Positions 1 through 7,924 of a DNA stretch of 64,000 nucleotides are shown piece by piece (the stretch's first letter is position 1; the number at the start of each line of letters is the position of its first letter). The DNA lies in NCBI GenBank assembly GCA_963767715.1, contig CAVYFA010000005.1, positions 186,001 to 250,000 of the forward strand, read 5' to 3'. Position numbers and translations under genes: made by a program. A model generated the notes under the pieces. It was not told the DNA's origin. It searched no databases and saw only the letters and a list, made by a program, of their open reading frames with translations. The stretch comes from CAVSXS01 sp963767715 (GTDB taxonomy: Bacteria; Chloroflexota; Ktedonobacteria; Ktedonobacterales; Ktedonobacteraceae).

Positions 1-185
1 TGCGCTTTTCCTCCTTGACGGCGTGATTGGTCTCCCTCAACTATTCCGAACACGACAGGGTAAAAGTGGAAATGCCGAATTCTCTCAATGGAGGCTCCTT
101 CTCCCTTAGGGCAGGAGAGGAAGGAGGGCCCGGGCAAAAGAGAGAGTCCGAGAGATACAGTCGAGGAAGCAACGACAGCAGGGCC

Positions 186-592
186 TCAGGGTCCTGTGAG
201 GCCGGCTTCGGTGAGCGCGCGTTCCAGGAGGTCCCGCACCCGCAGCGCGTCGGCCCAGTGACGCAGATAGGCCAGATCAAGAGCGACTCCCTGCCAATTC
301 ATGATGCCCAGGATGTCGTTCCACTGGCGCGCGGAGGAGCGTCCGCCCATGTCAAACCACTCCAGCTTGGTCAGCACCGCATCCTCCGCCGACGCGATCC
401 GCACGGGGCGCCCGCCCGCCTCTAAGAGGTGGGTTGGGCGCGAGGGGCTTCTTCCCGGGTGAAGGCGCGCCGCTTGAGCGGGATGAGGTCCACCTTGAGC
501 ATGGTGTTCAGGTGGATTACATTGTAGAGCTGCCCATGGCGGAGTGCGGCTTGCCGGGCCTGCTCATCGACTGTGCGGAAGCCCCTCACTCA
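186..592 (-). pseudogene. 3' remnant of a second nucleotidyltransferase-fold gene
   Basis: Read on the minus strand, two frames carry one continuous product. From about 589 to 423 the frame contains NVIHLNTMLKVDLIPLKRR and hits TAG at about 423-425. The frame that continues (GTG at 404) contains VRIASAEDAVLTKLEW and QWNDILGIM and ends at 186. The pieces line up with the C-terminal half of the neighbouring gene at 590-1456 (IHLDSLMKVDVVL, QWNDIVGMLKVQG). This is therefore a truncated tandem paralogue that lacks its N-terminal half, including the GGS nucleotide-binding part, and has one extra frameshift near 422-430. The remnant starts just at the stop codon of the upstream copy. No function is likely. 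Confidence 0.6.
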
Positions 593-1456
593 GGCATCCG
601 CGAGCCCAGCATCGACGAGCGCCCGCCGCCACGTCTCCGCCACCTCGAGCGCGCCGGCCCACTGCTCGAGGAGTACCAGATCGAGGTCGGGTCCCTGCAC
701 CTTGAGCATGCCCACAATGTCGTTCCACTGGGCATCGTCTCGCATCCCATCGCTGCGCGAGCGCTCGTCGCGCTGGTAGCGCCGCAGCTTGACCAGAATC
801 ATTTCTGGAACCTAGGCGACCCGCACAGGTGGGCAGCGCTCATCGAGCGTAGCGGGAGCGAGCAGCTGACGCACGGCGGTCTCGAACGCCGAAGGCCGCG
901 GCAGGACCACATCGACCTTCATCAGCGAGTCCAGGTGGATCACGGGGAACGATGCGCGCTCGCGCACTGCCAGCCGGGCCTCCTCCTCATCCAGGATATA
1001 GTGTTGGCCAAGGAGTGCCAGCAACGAGGGGAGCCGGTGTCGCGGCAGGTCAACAACCAGGTCGACATCCTGAGCCAGCTGCTGCATGCCGTGCAGGGAG
1101 CTGGCCACCGAGCCCCCAAGATAGGAGGAGGCGCCCAACTCGTCGAAGGCCCGCAGGGCGGGAAGCATGACGGAGATCAGCTCTGCCGGCTGGACGTGCC
1201 ATCCCCGCCGCCTCTCCAACGCTCCCTGCGCAAGCTGAGCAAGGGCAGGTCCATAGGAGCACGAGACGTAGCCGGTGGCTGCCTCCTGCTCATCGGCCTC
1301 TCCGTGCCGCTCCCGCCAGGCACGCAAACTAGCCCAGCGGCCGCTCTGGGTCAGGGATTGCACCAGCCGGAACCGTTTGCTCATGGGCGCCTTGCGGATC
1401 ACATCGATCATGATCCGCTCGGCTTCGGGTTGTGTGTCGACCGATTGGGCTGTCAT
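590..1456 (-). pseudogene. Nucleotidyltransferase-fold protein interrupted by an in-frame amber codon
   Basis: The start is the ATG at 1456, preceded by AAAGGAG at good spacing; longer starts have no such site. The product shows GGSVASSLHG followed by QDVDLVVDL, the Gly-Gly plus Asp-x-Asp arrangement of nucleotidyltransferase-fold proteins (AbiEii/DUF6036-like, by recollection). A C-terminal helical part contains LVKLRRYQRD and QWNDIVGML. The reading frame stays open on both sides of a TAG at 812-814 and runs on to the TGA at 590-592. Compared with the sister copy (VRIASAEDAVL), this copy reads VRVA-stop-VPEMIL, so a serine codon TCG appears to have become TAG. Without readthrough only the first 214 residues are made. 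It could be a real nonsense mutation or a sequencing error. Confidence 0.65.
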
Positions 1457-1607
1457 CGCTCGCTCCTTTACACAGAGTGTACGAGCATCGCTCCGGTAAG
1501 TCAAGGGCCGGCCTTGCCTCATCAAAAGCAGTGGTGAACCGATTTCTATCAGCCTCGTTGAGATGGAGAAGCACGGCAGTAGCGCACCCACGTGCGGTGA
1601 TACCTCT

Positions 1608-1862
1608 TCAAGAGGATGCCTGCTGTCTCATCTGCCGCTGGGCTTCGAGCTTGACCAGCTCCATCAGGTATTCGATCACCAGGTAGCTCTCCAGTTCCTG
1701 GCGTTCCTCTTCGGTAAGTGAGCCCTCGCGCTCGGTATGGATGAGCTCGTATGCTCGCTCGGCCACCTCGGAAGAGGGATGGAACGCCACGATCTGTTCG
1801 GGGGTGGGATGATTCGCGAGGAAGCGTGCGAGTTCAGTCGCGGCCTGTGTTTTGAGCGGCAT
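1608..1862 (-). CDS. Small conserved hypothetical protein (84 aa)
   Basis: The ATG at 1862 has GGAGG eight bases upstream; the GTG at 1868 lies too close to that site, so the shorter form is preferred. The protein is soluble, helical and acidic, with a proline-rich turn (NHPTPEQIVAFHPSSEVAERA) and a Glu-rich second half (LTEEERQELESY). I recall similar small proteins in Chloroflexota and cyanobacteria, sometimes next to PIN-domain toxins, but no toxin partner lies beside this one. Function is unknown; an orphan antitoxin-like role is only a guess. Confidence 0.55.
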   Translation of the reverse strand: MPLKTQAATELARFLANHPTPEQIVAFHPSSEVAERAYELIHTEREGSLTEEERQELESYLVIEYLMELVKLEAQRQMRQQASS

Positions 1863-2054
1863 AGCCACTTCCTCCTTCTCCAGAAAAACATGTCGCGCTC
1901 AAAGGATCGAATCACTCGTTCTCTACGGCGGTACGCCAGGAGCATATCATAGAAGCGGCCGCGTTGCAAAAGCGCAGTGGGTCCCCACTGCCCTGCAGGA
2001 AAGCGACGGAGAGCCGGCGCTGACAGCAAAACTGACAGCAGAGGCGGTAGACAA

Positions 2055-2088
2055 CCCGGGATTCCGGGAGACCCCGGTGGAATCCCAA
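2055..2088. repeat. GC-rich hairpin downstream of tRNA-Leu
   Basis: GGGATTCC (2058-2065) and GGAATCCC (2079-2086) are perfect inverted arms around a further CCGGG/CCCGG pairing. It lies 3' of the tRNA on the minus strand, about 50 bases past the mature end. There is no clear T-tract, so a processing or pause hairpin is as likely as a terminator. Confidence 0.35.
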
Positions 2089-2139
2089 TCGGCCTGTGGA
2101 GCGCCCCGAAGACGTTGGTGGACGCCAGTGGACGGGTCA

Positions 2140-2223
2140 TGCCGGTGGAGGGACTCGAACCCTCAACCCCTTACGGGGAATAGTTTTTGAGACTATCGCG
2201 TATACCCATTCCGCCACGCCGGC
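2140..2223 (-). tRNA. tRNA-Leu (anticodon CAA)
   Basis: The minus strand folds as a class II tRNA. The acceptor stem is GCCGGCG with CACCGGC (one C-A mismatch), the anticodon arm is ATAGT-CTCAAAA-ACTAT with anticodon CAA, the long variable arm is CCCC-GTAA-GGGG, and the T-arm is GAGGG-TTCGAGT-CCCTC. The discriminator base is A73 at 2140 and CCA is not encoded. The long variable arm and CAA anticodon identify leucine, decoding UUG. A consensus promoter lies 80 bases upstream. Confidence 0.93.
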
Positions 2224-2305
2224 TCTAGAAGCTCGTTCAGGACAATTCCTCAGTTCAGAATTCTCTTAAAATGAGTGTACTTTAGCCCTAACAAACTGTG
2301 TAGTG

Positions 2306-2334
2306 AGGATACTACAACTATACGCCTCTGTCAA
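2306..2334 (-). promoter_or_regulatory. Promoter for tRNA-Leu
   Basis: On the minus strand, TTGACA (2329-2334) is followed by a 17-base spacer and TATCCT (2306-2311). Transcription would start near 2299, giving a leader of about 75 bases before the tRNA 5' end at 2223. Confidence 0.7.
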
Positions 2335-2385
2335 TACGCACGTAGCCACGATCCACATATCAAGGCGACCGCGAGGATCATCCTG

Positions 2386-3045
2386 TTAACTCTGACCATC
2401 GGTCTGCGGGCCTCGACTGCTCAGAAAGCTCTCGCGATCGTTTAGATGCGGGAAGGGCTTCTCTGCCGGTACCTCCACACCTAAAAATGTACAGAGGAGC
2501 GACCAACCTTCTTTCACATCGTAGACCAGCAGCTTTTCAGGCGGAACGTGCCGCTTCACTGCTTCGATATGCTGCTGGAAGATGGCGATAGCATAGTCCT
2601 TCTCCTCGAATCTTCCGTTGAATGTTCCTTGCCAGATAAGGGTATCGGTCATGCGAGCGTGTGGGGAAGTAGGATCACGATGCGAAGTTTGGTAGATGGT
2701 GCTGGCGACGCTCTCGTACCACTTCTGCGGGTCGCGTACCGAAAGCAGCACTTTTGCTTCTGGATAGGCCTGCGTGAGTTCTTTATATACTGCACATGCT
2801 GGCCAGTCTACCGTCGCCTGATATCCATCAAAGACCGTATTCCAATCGATCGGTTCTCCACTGGCGATGGCGGCCCATTGTTCCGTCGCGCCGGGTTTTT
2901 CAAACAGTTCGGTCATGTGATAGCAAGGACCGAAGCCCAGCTCCTCCAGCGCAGCCTTTAAGGAGAGCGTCCCCGTTCTCCCAAAACCTGCCCCGATAAC
3001 TTTTAGCCCGCCCCACGTGGATGCTGCTGCTGATTGATCTACCAT
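2386..3045 (-). CDS. Sulfotransferase family protein
   Basis: This 219-residue protein opens with VIGAGFGRTGTLSLKAALE, the PAPS 5'-phosphosulfate loop of the sulfotransferase family that is widespread in fungi and actinobacteria (Sulfotransfer_4-like). Later it has LLSVRDPQKWYESV, which matches the 3'-phosphate-binding Arg/Ser strand. It would transfer sulfate from PAPS to a hydroxyl or amine; the acceptor cannot be read from sequence. The ATG at 3045 is chosen because AAAGGAG lies six bases upstream; a TTG three bases earlier is less likely. The gene stands alone and is divergent from the DUF4097 gene. A promoter is visible upstream. Confidence 0.8.
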   Translation of the reverse strand: MVDQSAAASTWGGLKVIGAGFGRTGTLSLKAALEELGFGPCYHMTELFEKPGATEQWAAIASGEPIDWNTVFDGYQATVDWPACAVYKELTQAYPEAKVLLSVRDPQKWYESVASTIYQTSHRDPTSPHARMTDTLIWQGTFNGRFEEKDYAIAIFQQHIEAVKRHVPPEKLLVYDVKEGWSLLCTFLGVEVPAEKPFPHLNDRESFLSSRGPQTDGQS

Positions 3046-3092
3046 CAACGACTCCTTTCGTCTTTATCCAAAAATAAGCTCTGCACATGCAT

Positions 3093-3121
3093 AGGATACA
3101 TGAATGCAACTCAGGTTACAA
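3093..3121 (-). promoter_or_regulatory. Promoter for the sulfotransferase gene
   Basis: Minus-strand TTGTAA (3116-3121), a 17-base spacer and TATCCT (3093-3098). The -10 box is identical to that of the tRNA-Leu promoter. The leader before the ATG at 3045 is about 40 bases. Confidence 0.6.
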
Positions 3122-3235
3122 TGGGTATGGCGCTATTGGGAACATTGTAACTTTTCCATATCTCAAGCGTAGTTCTTTATGGAATATGAAGCGACACATC
3201 AACTCTCGGAGAAAAACGGCAAAAGGGAGTAGCGT

Positions 3236-4426
3236 ATGAGCGACCAGGATATGCAGTTTGCTGATCCCGATTGGAAGCCAACAAGTTCTCTGGCTGGGAA
3301 TAATGGCGCGCAGGGCAAACAACAACCTGAGTCTTCGCCGGCTGCTGCTCAGTACCAGCCTCGCCCAATTAACGATGCATGGCGTGAACAGGCGGCCGCC
3401 GTTGAAGCTCCGGCAGAATCATACCAGCGCGGTTACAATGGACAGCCGCCGAATAGCGACTATCCTGGTTCCATGCCCGGGCTACAGCCGCCATACCAGT
3501 ACCAATCCCAGCAAACACGCTATGGGAGACGCAGACGCGCTCCCTGGCTCTGGATTATCCTCATCATCCTACTCTTCTCCTTGTTCGGCGGTGGCTTAGG
3601 CTCGCTTGGTAGTATTGGCCAGAAGAATGTGACAAACGATCACTTCTACAATATCGCCGGTACGCCGACTATTGTGCTGCATGAAACAGTAGCAGGCAAT
3701 ATCCACGTGCAACAGGGCGGCAGTAGCCTGGATATCCAGGCAAACAAGCAGTCGGGCTGGTTCGATGATCCGAACAATATTCAAGTGAACATTCAGCAGA
3801 GTGGCAATACGCTCACGGTCAATACCGATGCCGGAGGTGGGGGCTTTCTATCAGACAGGAGCGTCGATTTTACGATCACTGTTCCTCAGAATGCCAACCT
3901 GGATTTACAGACTGGCTCCGGCGACATCAGCGTCAATAATGTAAACGGCCTGGCAACTCTAACGACGAACTCCGGGAACATATCCGCAACGGGCGATAAT
4001 TTCACGGCCAACTCAAGCCTACAAACCACCTCAGGAGATGTGCAAACATCCAGGGACGTCCTGGGAGACAAGACAGCCATTTCTACGGCATCTGGCGATA
4101 TTCACCTGGACAATGATACTCTGCAAGGCTCGGAAACGTTCAATGCTAACTCCGGTGATATCGATTTCAATGGCACAGTTGATCCAAGAGGGACCTATCA
4201 ATTTAAGGTTGTCAGCGGCGATATTACTATTAACCTGCAGCCAGGTCAGAGTTATTCAGTCACTGCTCAGACCACCTCTGGCTCAATTCACACTGATGGT
4301 TACTTGCCTATTCAAGCGCAAGATAACCAGACGGGTGCAGGCCAGAGCGCCACTGGAACTGTGGGAACTGCGCCTTTCGCCCAATTCAACCTCTCTACAG
4401 AGAGTGGGGACATTAATATCCATTAG
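3236..4426 (+). CDS. Membrane-anchored DUF4097-type beta-repeat protein
   Basis: The 396-residue protein has a Pro/Gln/Tyr-rich cytoplasmic N-terminus of about 100 residues and a basic stop (RRRRAPW). One membrane helix follows at about 103-125 (WLWIILIILLFSLFGGG). The rest is an outer domain built from repeated short beta strands of the type SGDI..N..G.. (GSGDISVNNVNG, TTSGDVQTS, ASGDIHLDN, NSGDIDFNG, VSGDITINL, ESGDINIH). That pattern is characteristic of DUF4097/putative adhesin beta-helix proteins. It probably displays a parallel beta-helix outside the membrane; ligand and partner are unknown. The gene is followed by a repeat-filled gap and a sensor kinase gene on the same strand. Confidence 0.82.
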   Translation: MSDQDMQFADPDWKPTSSLAGNNGAQGKQQPESSPAAAQYQPRPINDAWREQAAAVEAPAESYQRGYNGQPPNSDYPGSMPGLQPPYQYQSQQTRYGRRRRAPWLWIILIILLFSLFGGGLGSLGSIGQKNVTNDHFYNIAGTPTIVLHETVAGNIHVQQGGSSLDIQANKQSGWFDDPNNIQVNIQQSGNTLTVNTDAGGGGFLSDRSVDFTITVPQNANLDLQTGSGDISVNNVNGLATLTTNSGNISATGDNFTANSSLQTTSGDVQTSRDVLGDKTAISTASGDIHLDNDTLQGSETFNANSGDIDFNGTVDPRGTYQFKVVSGDITINLQPGQSYSVTAQTTSGSIHTDGYLPIQAQDNQTGAGQSATGTVGTAPFAQFNLSTESGDINIH

Positions 4427-4435
4427 TGGAGTGCC

Positions 4436-4540
4436 AGAGCTCAGGTGAGGGGCAAGACCGGACAGGCACAAGGCCGGACAGCACAAGGCCCCCGCCGCTC
4501 CACTCCACGGCCCCCTGTCCCTACAGGTCGGTGGGCCCTC
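4436..4540 (+). repeat. Direct-repeat/hairpin-rich intergenic element
   Basis: Two near-identical tandem units, CCGGACAGGCACAAGG (4458-4473) and CCGGACAGCACAAGG (4474-4488), are followed by a C-rich tract ending CCCTGTCCCTAC. This resembles the hairpin repeats found elsewhere in the window, which also end in CCTAC. The element falls inside the longest possible reading frame of the next gene, which argues that the kinase starts downstream of it. Confidence 0.4.
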
Positions 4541-4713
4541 CCCTCTATATGAAGCGTGACAGTCCACTAGCGATGTCTGGGGCGTTGCGACGGGCTTCTC
4601 CCCTCGCTTGTTGCTTTCCTTTCTATACTAACAGTGTATCCTTGTCTGGTGAACAGGGCGCGCATAAAGATGCGAGAGTATGGTGGGAACATGGCGGGAG
4701 GCAGCGGTTGCCT

Positions 4714-6099
4714 ATGATATCGGCGCAAAATACTCTTGAGCGAATGACCTGGCGTGTATGCCGGCTCATCTGCTGCGATGCTGCCCTGCTGGTCATCGAC
4801 TGCCCTGTGCCCGCGCTGCGGCATCCTCTGCTGACTTTATTTCCCTCGACTACTCCCTTCACTGATCGCTCGTATGGCTCTGGCCACCTGGCTTCGCTCA
4901 TGAGCCTCGAGCCAGTGCGCGCCGCCAGCGATATCGCCTGCCAGCGCGGTGAAGTCCAGTATCTCTCGCCTTCCATCTCTCGCGAGTGGGAACTGGTGAA
5001 GCATATCGCGATTGCGCCCCTTTCCAGCGCTGCCGGGACGCTGGGATATCTCCTGTTAGCCAATTCCCTTGAATTTTCTCAGGGAGAAGATTCTCTGCTG
5101 CATGATTACTGCCAACATATCCAGCCAGAAATCGAAGCAGCGGTGCGTGCGCTCCTCCTTGCTTGTCTTGTTAGAGATCTGCGCTGCAGCTATGGCCCAT
5201 CGACAGTTGATATTGGATGGCATCAATTACCCGAGGCGCTCAATAGCATATCGATCGTGAGCCACGAACTGCGCACGCCGCTCGCCGCCATAAAGGGCTA
5301 CGCCGGCCTGCTCCAGGCCTACAGCGTTACAGATGCAGAGCAAGAAGCATCTGACGCGACCACACTGACACCTGCTCACCAGCAACACTACCTGGATATG
5401 ATAATGGAAGAGACGCGGCACCTGGAGGAATTGATCGCCGATTTACTTGACGCCTCGCGCATGCAATCGGGTAAACTCTCTCTTCGTCTGACGGATGTGG
5501 ATATAGGCGAAGCCTGTCAGAGCGCAGCCCGGCGTGCCAGGCAGTATATCGAGCGGCGGCATCAAGTGCGGCCCCACCTGGTGGAGTGTGTCGTAACTCC
5601 GCATCTACCGCCGATCTCGGCGGATGCGAATAGCATTCAACATATTCTGAAAAACCTGCTAGACAATGCCGTCAAGTATTCTCCGCGTGGAGGGAAGGTT
5701 GAGCTTAAAGCCGATTCCATCACCCTCTCCGCTAAAACTGAGCAAGGTCTCGAGCAACAGGTCGTCAGGATCGTTGTGCGCGATCAGGGAATCGGCATTC
5801 CCCCCGAACAACGTGCTCGACTGTTTCAGCCATTCAGCCGTATCGATCATCCACAGGTGACCCAGGCGCAAGGTGTAGAGGGTATAGGGCTCGGTCTTTA
5901 TATCACGCAGCAGCTCGTCGAAGCCATGCACGGCACTATCAATATCGATAGCCAGGTGGGTCAGGGAACCGAAGTAACTGTGTGTTTTCCTGTTGAAGCG
6001 AAACAGCTCGTCGATATTGCTAGCTTATCCGTATTACAATCGGGGATAGCTCCGCAGCTTGCGAGAACAAGCCGGCAACAGGCTTATCTAAATCGGTGA
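4714..6099 (+). CDS. GAF-type sensor histidine kinase
   Basis: About 461 residues from the ATG at 4714. The frame is open back to 4426, but that stretch crosses a repeat element and looks non-coding. GGAGG lies 12 bases upstream of 4714, so the start is uncertain. The N-terminal ~150 residues look like a GAF-type sensor without membrane helices. Then come the HisKA box SHELRTPLAAIKGY (His184), the N box LKNLLDNAVKYSPRGG, the G1 box VRDQGIGIP and the G2 box GIGLGLYITQQL. All catalytic elements are intact. It is a soluble kinase that would autophosphorylate on His184 and pass the phosphate to a response regulator not encoded alongside it. Confidence 0.85.
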   Translation: MISAQNTLERMTWRVCRLICCDAALLVIDCPVPALRHPLLTLFPSTTPFTDRSYGSGHLASLMSLEPVRAASDIACQRGEVQYLSPSISREWELVKHIAIAPLSSAAGTLGYLLLANSLEFSQGEDSLLHDYCQHIQPEIEAAVRALLLACLVRDLRCSYGPSTVDIGWHQLPEALNSISIVSHELRTPLAAIKGYAGLLQAYSVTDAEQEASDATTLTPAHQQHYLDMIMEETRHLEELIADLLDASRMQSGKLSLRLTDVDIGEACQSAARRARQYIERRHQVRPHLVECVVTPHLPPISADANSIQHILKNLLDNAVKYSPRGGKVELKADSITLSAKTEQGLEQQVVRIVVRDQGIGIPPEQRARLFQPFSRIDHPQVTQAQGVEGIGLGLYITQQLVEAMHGTINIDSQVGQGTEVTVCFPVEAKQLVDIASLSVLQSGIAPQLARTSRQQAYLNR

Positions 6100-6263
6100 A
6101 GTCCGGGGTAGGCAACGTATCATTGAGGGAATGTGGATGAGTTTTTATTGTTGACTTGTACTTTATGGCTGAGGCTGCTATGCTTGTTATGTGAATGCAT
6201 GACATTAGGATGGTGTCATGTATGTACGATCCGACCATTACTTCATAGCAAGGAGAACAAACA

Positions 6264-6461
6264 ATGCAGACGAAAAAAGGACGAGGACGCGGTTTCGCAT
6301 CTATGAGCGCTGAGAAGAAGCGCGAAATTGCTAGTAAGGGTGGGAAAGCGGCACACGCTATGGGTACCGCACACAAATGGACCAGCGAAGAGGCCCAGGC
6401 AGCCGGGCGCAAGGGTGGTTCCATAAGCCGCCGCCGATCAAAAACTACCGCTCGTATGTAG
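6264..6461 (+). CDS. KGG-domain general stress protein
   Basis: A 65-residue basic protein with two KGG motifs: GFASMSAEKKREIASKGG and, after a HAMG turn, QAAGRKGGS. This is the repeat of small stress-induced proteins of the YciG/GsiB/Con-10 kind. The ATG is preceded by AAGGAG at seven to eight bases. Such proteins are usually hydrophilic and induced by desiccation, starvation or sporulation. The gene is monocistronic and followed by a long hairpin with a T-tract. Confidence 0.85.
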   Translation: MQTKKGRGRGFASMSAEKKREIASKGGKAAHAMGTAHKWTSEEAQAAGRKGGSISRRRSKTTARM

Positions 6462-6480
6462 TAAGCATGTCCGCGCAAGT

Positions 6481-6566
6481 AAATTCGTCCGAGATGTATG
6501 GCTATACTCATGGTGCCCCCTGGCGGTCACCAGTGAGGCGCGCCGTTACATCTCGGACGAATTTTT
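6481..6566 (+). terminator. Long nested hairpin with T-tract
   Basis: AAATTCGTCCGAGATGTA (6481-6498) is the exact reverse complement of 6547-6564, giving 18-base perfect arms followed by TTTTT on the plus strand. The 48-base loop holds a second small hairpin (TGGTG/CACCA). It lies between the KGG gene and the convergent peptidase gene, so it most likely ends transcription of the former. The arm length is unusual for a simple terminator. Confidence 0.6.
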
Positions 6567-6596
6567 GTGCAGAGTGGCAATGTCGCAGGGCCCATT

Positions 6597-7496
6597 CTAA
6601 GGAAGGGCGACATACAGCAGCGGATTGACCCAGACATTATGCACTAACACCATAAAGTGCAGGTGCGGCCCGGTTGATGCGCCTGTACTGCCCTCGTAGC
6701 CGATGACCTGGCCTTTGGTCACGCTCTGTCCAACCCTCACGATATAGTGATCCATGTGACCATAAATCGTTGCAATGTAGTTCCCGTGGCTGATTTTGAC
6801 GGCCCATCCCAGGCCTGACCAGTCCCAACCAACCCAGATAACTTGCCCGGAATCGGCTGCCATGATTGGTGTGCCATACGGTGCGGCGAGGTCAATACCG
6901 GTGTGCGGCTTCCAACAGCCGCACCAGAGCTGGTACTCTATATGGGCAAAATATTGCGTAATGACTGCGCCCTTGATTGGACGCTGCATGTGCCCTGTAC
7001 CCTCCACGCCGCTATCGGTCACAAACAATGCACAGGTGCTCCAGATGTCGGTCCCCCTGCATGATCCTGCGCTGGTGATCGCTCCCTCGCCGGGTGTCAC
7101 TGCTTGCTGACTGGTGTCGAGGACGCTGTTCTGCACGTTCGAGTTGGAAAACAGTTTGCCGATGGCCTGAGCTATGGGCAGGGGGTGCTGGCTGGTGTCG
7201 AGTGGAACGACAAATGAGGAAGCCAACACAAAAACCAGGAGGCCCCCGAGTATAGCTCCCGGCAGTACGAAACGCCTTTTGTGCGCGTGAGCAGATGGTA
7301 AGGGAGCTAATCGTGAGCGCTTGATTGCTGAACCGGGAATGACCACCGGCACTCTTGCGCTGGTGGCAGGTACTCTCAAAGGACTGGTAGGCAAAGCCGA
7401 TGGCAGTTGCACCGTAATGCGCGCCTGTTTAATCTCCTCCTGTTCATTCTCTTGCGCTAATGGCTTCGTTACACGTGGTTCGTGTGAAGAAAACAT
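6597..7496 (-). CDS. M23 family metallopeptidase (LytM-type)
   Basis: The 299-residue protein has a basic cytoplasmic head of about 75 residues, then one membrane helix (FVLPGAILGGLLVFVLASSF) and an extracellular C-terminal peptidase domain. The zinc site is readable: HTGIDLAAPYGTPI gives the first His and Asp, and GPHLHF gives the HxH. Members cut peptide cross-links in peptidoglycan or act as activators of other hydrolases. The domain ends at the C-terminus as is typical. The start has GAGGATGTAGG just upstream. It is convergent with the KGG gene and divergent from murJ, fitting a cell-wall neighbourhood. Confidence 0.88.
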   Translation of the reverse strand: MFSSHEPRVTKPLAQENEQEEIKQARITVQLPSALPTSPLRVPATSARVPVVIPGSAIKRSRLAPLPSAHAHKRRFVLPGAILGGLLVFVLASSFVVPLDTSQHPLPIAQAIGKLFSNSNVQNSVLDTSQQAVTPGEGAITSAGSCRGTDIWSTCALFVTDSGVEGTGHMQRPIKGAVITQYFAHIEYQLWCGCWKPHTGIDLAAPYGTPIMAADSGQVIWVGWDWSGLGWAVKISHGNYIATIYGHMDHYIVRVGQSVTKGQVIGYEGSTGASTGPHLHFMVLVHNVWVNPLLYVALP

Positions 7497-7695
7497 CCTA
7501 CATCCTCGTTCTGCCTACAAAAATGATAAAATATAGTTGTGCTTATCTTACTAGCACACTGTACCTCAAAAGAACGTTATGTGTCAGCTTGCTTCGCACA
7601 AGGTAGGGTAAATAGGCTAACATTAATCTTTGTATCTTAACTTACACTCCAAAAGTACCTTTCTTGTGCGAATTTCATGCTAAGCGGCTGTTCAC

Positions 7696-7704
7696 TGGTA
7701 TAAT
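7696..7704 (+). promoter_or_regulatory. Extended -10 promoter upstream of murJ
   Basis: TGGTATAAT, a TGn plus perfect TATAAT. No good -35 lies 17 bases upstream, as expected for an extended -10 promoter. The same nine bases recur at 48139-48147 (minus strand) and 63930-63938. Confidence 0.5.
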
Positions 7705-7924
7705 ACTCCTTAGCCGGAGGGATGGAGTAAGCGCTGTTCGTTCGCGCACATGTTGAGAGGAGTAGCAGGCTATTTCGCACGAACCAATTCGCCCGGACAA
7801 TTCATCGACGGCTGGTATTTCAACCATTGAGCATGAGCCTGATGCACTCATAAATCCGGCGTCAGACGCTATTGTTGTAGATGACGACCTGTTAGAAGAC
7901 GAGGTTTCCGCGAAGCAGCCCCAC

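Noticed and set aside
434..1537. 367-codon plus-strand frame over the nucleotidyltransferase region
   Set aside because: It is antisense to the minus-strand gene with clear motifs; its own translation shows no family and is rich in His/Arg/Leu as antisense frames of GC-rich genes are.
1977..2183. Short frame ending GLEPSTP
   Set aside because: It is translation across the tRNA-Leu gene, a frequent annotation artefact.
4426..4713. N-terminal extension of the GAF kinase
   Set aside because: The stretch crosses direct repeats and hairpins and reads as Pro/Ser/Arg-rich sequence with no domain.
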